Shown here: positions 60,414 through 64,000 of the stretch, in pieces | Layout: each line of letters begins with the position of its first letter | How positions within the stretch are numbered: the stretch's first letter is position 1 | Assembly (NCBI GenBank): GCA_963710275.1 | Contig: CAVPZS010000012.1 | Span: 372,001 to 436,000, forward strand | DNA length: 64,000 nucleotides | Source: Rhodoblastus sp963710275 | Lineage (GTDB): Bacteria; Pseudomonadota; Alphaproteobacteria; Rhizobiales; Beijerinckiaceae | Reading direction: 5' to 3' | Notes under the pieces: model-generated | What the model was told of the DNA's origin: nothing | The model's input: only the letters and a program-made list of their open reading frames with translations | Databases searched by the model: none | Translations under genes and position numbers: made by a program

Positions 60414-61210
60414 ACAAGCCTGTCGTCGAAGCCGCGCTGATGCGCGAAACCCTGCTTGCGGTGGAAAACGTCTCGCTCTCCTTCGGCGGCGTCAAGGCGA
60501 TCACCAACGTCTCCTTCGACATCCGCAAGGGCGAAATCCGCGCCATCATCGGCCCGAACGGCGCCGGCAAGACCTCGATGCTGAACGTCATCAACGGCTT
60601 TTATCATCCGCAGCTCGGCCGCATCACCTACAAGGGCGAGACCCGCTCGCAGATGAAGCCGCACAAGGCCGCGCGCCAGGGCATCGCCCGCACCTTCCAG
60701 AACGTCGCGCTGTTCAAGGGCATGACCACGCTCGACAACATCATGATCGGCCGCAACCTCAGGATGAAGCGCGGCTTCTTCTGGCAGGCCCTGCGCTTCG
60801 GCCCCGCCATGCGCGAGGAGATCGAACACCGGAAATTCTGCGAGGAGATCATCGACTTCCTCGAGATCGAGCACATCCGCAAGACGCCGGTCGGAAAATT
60901 GCCTTATGGCCTGCAGAAGCGCGTCGAACTCGGCCGCGCCCTGGCCATGGAGCCGGACCTGCTGCTGCTCGACGAGCCGATGGCCGGCATGAACCTCGAA
61001 GAGAAAGAGGACATGAGCCGGTTCATCATCGACGTGAACCAGCATTTCGGCGCCACCATCGCCTTGATCGAACATGACATCGGCGTGGTGATGGACCTGT
61101 CGGACCGCATCGTCGTGCTCGAATACGGACACAAGATCGCCGACGGCACGCCCGAGGAAGTCAAGGCCGATCAGAAGGTGATCGACGCCTATCTGGGAGT
61201 CGCGCACTGA
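60410..61210 (+). CDS. Branched-chain-type ABC transporter ATPase (LivG-like)
   Basis: 266 residues: Walker A GPNGAGKTS, LPYGLQKRVELGRALAMEP as signature region, Walker B LLLLDEPMAGM, and the H-loop IEHDIGVVMDL. The ATG at 60410 overlaps the synthetase stop. The LivF-like partner is not in the window and may follow the binding protein beyond its end. Confidence 0.92.
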   Translation: MNKPVVEAALMRETLLAVENVSLSFGGVKAITNVSFDIRKGEIRAIIGPNGAGKTSMLNVINGFYHPQLGRITYKGETRSQMKPHKAARQGIARTFQNVALFKGMTTLDNIMIGRNLRMKRGFFWQALRFGPAMREEIEHRKFCEEIIDFLEIEHIRKTPVGKLPYGLQKRVELGRALAMEPDLLLLDEPMAGMNLEEKEDMSRFIIDVNQHFGATIALIEHDIGVVMDLSDRIVVLEYGHKIADGTPEEVKADQKVIDAYLGVAH

Positions 61211-62166
61211 TGGACCTGCTGTACAAGATCTTCCTCGATCCCTTCGTGCAAATGGGCGGCGCGCCCGATCTCCTGGTCCAGACCCTGTGGGAAGGTTTCG
61301 TCAGCGGCATGCTCTATGCGCTGATCGCGCTGGGCTTCGTGCTGATCTACAAGGCCTCCGGCGTGTTCAACTTCGCCCAGGGCATCATGATGGTGTTCGC
61401 GGCGCTGACCCTGGTCGGCCTGCATGAAAAGGGCGTGCCGGCCTATCTCGCGCTGGCGCTCACCATCGGCGTGATGTACCTGCTGGCGGTCTCCGTCGAA
61501 CGCGTGGTGCTGCGGCCGCTGGTCAACCAGCCCGACATCATCCTGTTCATGGCGACCTTCGGACTGACCTATTTCCTGATCGGCCTGGGCGAACTCGTGT
61601 TCGGCGGCAATCCGAAGAACATGATCACCGGCGACCTCGGCTTGCCCTCGGGCGCGATCGACTTCAAGATTCTCGGCGGCTTCGTGTCGCTGCAGAAGAT
61701 CGACATCGCCGCGGCCGTCATCGCCTCGATCATGGTGGCGGGGCTGGCGATCTTCTTCCAGAAGACGCGCATCGGCCGCGCCTTGCGCGCGGTCGCCGAC
61801 GATCACCAGGCGGCGCTGTCGGTCGGCATTTCGCTCAATCAGATCTGGGTCGTGGTGTGGTTCACCGCCGGCGTCGTCGCGCTGGCGACCGGCATCATGT
61901 GGGGCGCGCGCTCCGACGTCTCCTTCGCCCTGCAGGTGATCGCGCTGAAGGCGCTGCCGGTGCTGATCCTCGGCGGCTTCACCTCCGTGCCCGGCGCCAT
62001 CGTCGGCGGACTGATCATCGGCATCGGCGAGAAGCTCGGCGAATTCTACTGGGGGCCATTGGTCGGCGGCGGCATCGAAAGCTGGCTCGCCTATGGCATC
62101 GCGCTGGCCTTCCTGCTGTTCCGGCCGCAGGGCCTGTTCGGCGAAAAAATCATCGAGCGGATCTGA
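61210..62166 (+). CDS. Branched-chain-type ABC transporter permease (LivH-like)
   Basis: 318 residues, about eight membrane segments; LYALIALGFVLIYKASGVFN and ILGGFTSVPGAIVGGLIIG are LivH signatures. One-base overlap with the ATPase stop. Confidence 0.92.
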   Translation: MDLLYKIFLDPFVQMGGAPDLLVQTLWEGFVSGMLYALIALGFVLIYKASGVFNFAQGIMMVFAALTLVGLHEKGVPAYLALALTIGVMYLLAVSVERVVLRPLVNQPDIILFMATFGLTYFLIGLGELVFGGNPKNMITGDLGLPSGAIDFKILGGFVSLQKIDIAAAVIASIMVAGLAIFFQKTRIGRALRAVADDHQAALSVGISLNQIWVVVWFTAGVVALATGIMWGARSDVSFALQVIALKALPVLILGGFTSVPGAIVGGLIIGIGEKLGEFYWGPLVGGGIESWLAYGIALAFLLFRPQGLFGEKIIERI

Positions 62167-62169
62167 AAC

Positions 62170-63246
62170 ATGTTCTATCGCGAAGCCGGCCAGTTCAAGA
62201 CGTCCTATGCCGCGGACATGGCGGTGTTCCCGATCCGGCAGGACCGCATCGGCATGGCCGTCATCCTTGCCGTCGCCTTCATCGTCATACCCGCATTCGG
62301 CGGCGACTTCCTGCTGTCCTCGGTGATGATCCCGGCGCTGGTCTATTCATTGGCGGCGATCGGCCTGAACATCCTCACGGGCTATACCGGCCTGCTGTCG
62401 CTGGGCGCCGCGGCCTTCATGGGGGTGGGGGCCTTCACCTGCTACAAGCTGACCAGCGCCTTTCCGGGCGTCAACGTCCTCGTCTGGATCTTCGCCTCCG
62501 GCATCGTCTCCTGCGCCATCGGCGTGGTGTTCGGCCTGCCCAGCCTGCGCATCAAGGGTTTCTACCTCACCATCGCCACGCTCGCCGCGCAGTTCTTCCT
62601 GCAATGGTGTTTCCAGCGCATCGGCTGGCTGTCCGACTATTCCACCTCCGGCTCCATCGAGGCGCCGACGCGCAGCGTGTTCGGCGTCCCGGTCACCGGC
62701 GCCAACGCCACGTCGGTCACGCGCTATCTGGTCGTGCTCAGTGTCGTCGTGATCATGACGCAGATCGCCTCCAATCTCGTGCATGGCCGCATCGGGCGCA
62801 TGTGGATGGCGGTGCGCGACATGGACATAGCCGCGCAATTGATGGGCATCCAGCTGCTGCCGGCGAAACTGCTCGCCTTCGCCGTATCCTCCTTCTACTG
62901 CGGCGTCGCCGGCGCGCTGATGGTGTTCTTCTGGTTCGGCTCGGCCGAGCCCTCCGCCTTCGACATCAACCTGTCCTTCGTGCTGCTGTTCATGGTCATC
63001 ATCGGCGGCCTCGGCAGCCTGCTCGGCTGTTTTCTGGGCGCGGCGCTGATTCACATCCTGCCCATCGTGGTGCGCGCGCTGCCGGCCCTGCTCGGCCTGT
63101 CGATCCACGCCGCGACGGTGGAGCACCTGACCTACATGATCACCGGCGCGATGATCATCTTTTTCCTGATCGTCGAGCCGCACGGCCTCGCCAGGCTCTG
63201 GCAGGTCGGCAAGCAGAAACTGCGCGTCTGGCCATTTCCCTATTAG
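62170..63246 (+). CDS. Branched-chain-type ABC transporter permease (LivM-like)
   Basis: 358 residues, about ten membrane segments, with an unusually long N-terminal cytoplasmic stretch. LivM features: NILTGYTGLLSLGAAAFMGV and IIGGLGSLLGCFLGAALIHI. Starts three bases after the LivH stop. Confidence 0.92.
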   Translation: MFYREAGQFKTSYAADMAVFPIRQDRIGMAVILAVAFIVIPAFGGDFLLSSVMIPALVYSLAAIGLNILTGYTGLLSLGAAAFMGVGAFTCYKLTSAFPGVNVLVWIFASGIVSCAIGVVFGLPSLRIKGFYLTIATLAAQFFLQWCFQRIGWLSDYSTSGSIEAPTRSVFGVPVTGANATSVTRYLVVLSVVVIMTQIASNLVHGRIGRMWMAVRDMDIAAQLMGIQLLPAKLLAFAVSSFYCGVAGALMVFFWFGSAEPSAFDINLSFVLLFMVIIGGLGSLLGCFLGAALIHILPIVVRALPALLGLSIHAATVEHLTYMITGAMIIFFLIVEPHGLARLWQVGKQKLRVWPFPY

Positions 63247-63292
63247 GCCTTGCGCGCAGAGAAAACGAAGCTTTATCCCGGGAGGAACAACG

Positions 63293-64000
63293 ATGAAAAA
63301 AACAACCATCACAGCCTTGCTCGCCGCCGCGACCTTCTTGACGCCGCTCGCGGTCCGCGCCGAAGACTCGATTTTCGTACCCTTGTTCACCTATCGCACC
63401 GGGCCTTTCGCCGGCTCGGGCATTCCGATCGCCAATGGCATGCACGACTATCTGACCCTGCTGAACGAGCGCGACGGCGGCATCGGCGGCGTGAAGATCA
63501 ATGTCGAGGAATGCGAAACCGGCTACGACACCAAGAAGGGTCTCGAATGCTACGAGTCGGTGAAGTCGCGCTCGCCGGTCGAGATCAATCCCTGGTCGAC
63601 CGGCACGACCCTGCCGCTGATCCCCAAGGCCGCGGTCGACAAGATTCCGATCCTGTCCATGGCCTACGGCCTGTCGGCCTCCTCGGAGGGCAATGATTTT
63701 CCGTGGGTCTTCAATCCGCCGGACACCTATTGGGACGGCATGTCGATCATCCTCAAATATATCGGCGCCCAGGAAGGCGGGCTGGAAAAGCTCAAGGGCA
63801 AGAAGATCGGCTTCCTCTACCTCGACGCCGGCTTCGGCAAGGAGCCCTTGCCGCTGCTCGACCAGCTCTCCAAGGATTACGGCTTCGAGACGAAACTCTA
63901 TCCGGTCGCCGCTTCCGAAATGCAGAACCAGTCGGCGCAATGGCTCAACGTGCGCCGCGACCGTCCCGACTACGTCATCATGTATGGCTGGGGCGCGATG
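63293..64000 (+). CDS. ABC transporter substrate-binding protein, truncated at the window end
   Basis: 236 residues seen, continuing past 64000. GGGAGGAACAACG precedes the ATG at 63293. Signal peptide (about 1-23), then the LivK-type fold (SIFVPLFTYRTGPFAGSGIP, LLNERDGGIGG, VNVEECETGYDTKKGLECYE, IPILSMAYG). Subgroup with the GYDTKKGLECYE pattern, usually linked to acyl-CoA synthetase operons. Ligand unknown, probably a carboxylic acid activated by the synthetase. Confidence 0.92.
   Translation, partial: MKKTTITALLAAATFLTPLAVRAEDSIFVPLFTYRTGPFAGSGIPIANGMHDYLTLLNERDGGIGGVKINVEECETGYDTKKGLECYESVKSRSPVEINPWSTGTTLPLIPKAAVDKIPILSMAYGLSASSEGNDFPWVFNPPDTYWDGMSIILKYIGAQEGGLEKLKGKKIGFLYLDAGFGKEPLPLLDQLSKDYGFETKLYPVAASEMQNQSAQWLNVRRDRPDYVIMYGWGAM

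Noticed and set aside
62347..63390. 347-residue minus-strand open frame
   Set aside because: Antisense to the LivM-like permease, charged low-complexity translation.
1..64000. CRISPR arrays, tRNA or rRNA genes, insertion sequences, integrases
   Set aside because: No regularly spaced repeats, no cloverleaf or rRNA sequence recognised, and no transposase or integrase motif in any frame; short or degenerate elements could still be missed by eye.

Overview
The window reads as chromosomal DNA of a GC-rich alphaproteobacterium, most likely Hyphomicrobiales. The evidence is an orphan phyR, several upstream sequences matching the alphaproteobacterial EcfG (general stress sigma factor) promoter pattern GGAAC-N16/17-YGTT, a four-cysteine cytochrome c of the methanol-metabolism type, and high-GC codon use throughout. 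A methylotrophic or Beijerinckiaceae-like host is possible but not proven. No rRNA, tRNA, CRISPR array, transposase or phage gene was recognised.

Layout. 0-7 kb: an Lrp/AsnC regulator divergent from a ThDP enzyme and a GlcD-type FAD oxidase, then a membrane-anchored ABM-domain protein, a LysR regulator and three tandem paralogous small secreted proteins. 6.5-13.1 kb: a complete gentisate pathway (3-hydroxybenzoate 6-hydroxylase, gentisate dioxygenase, fumarylpyruvate hydrolase, maleylpyruvate isomerase) with a MarR regulator and two AEC transporters. 13-38 kb: a stress island rich in very small membrane or secreted proteins (two DUF3309, DUF1328, DUF883, CsbD, YciE-like, a 25-residue peptide), two-component proteins, a phytochrome-like PAS-GAF-REC protein lacking the usual bilin ligands, PhyR, a class I aldolase, a glycosyltransferase, an ABC exporter and a glycogen-debranching enzyme. 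At least eight sites in this island fit the EcfG promoter pattern, several as divergent pairs. 41-44.6 kb: nitronate monooxygenase, an acyl-CoA ligase and a MarR regulator.

44.6-56 kb (minus strand): a long catabolic transcription unit. It runs from a branched-chain-type ABC transporter (with a LivM-LivG fusion) through an amidase, an acyl-CoA-dehydrogenase-fold flavin monooxygenase, a Rieske dioxygenase (alpha and beta), an SDR dehydrogenase and an Fe-S reductase to a flavin reductase. The uptake half and the catabolic half each start with the same palindromic promoter/operator (TTCACGTGAA beside a TTGAC -35), so they are probably co-regulated. The substrate is unknown; I infer an aromatic compound carrying an amide or nitrogen. 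This is the best candidate for an undescribed pathway. 56.2-64 kb (plus strand): two NTF2-fold proteins, a Crp-family regulator, an acyl-CoA synthetase and a second branched-chain-type ABC transporter whose binding protein runs off the window.

Quality caveat: at least eight reading-frame breaks of one or two bases interrupt otherwise intact conserved genes. They look more like indel errors in a draft assembly than biological decay, so the broken genes may be functional in the organism.
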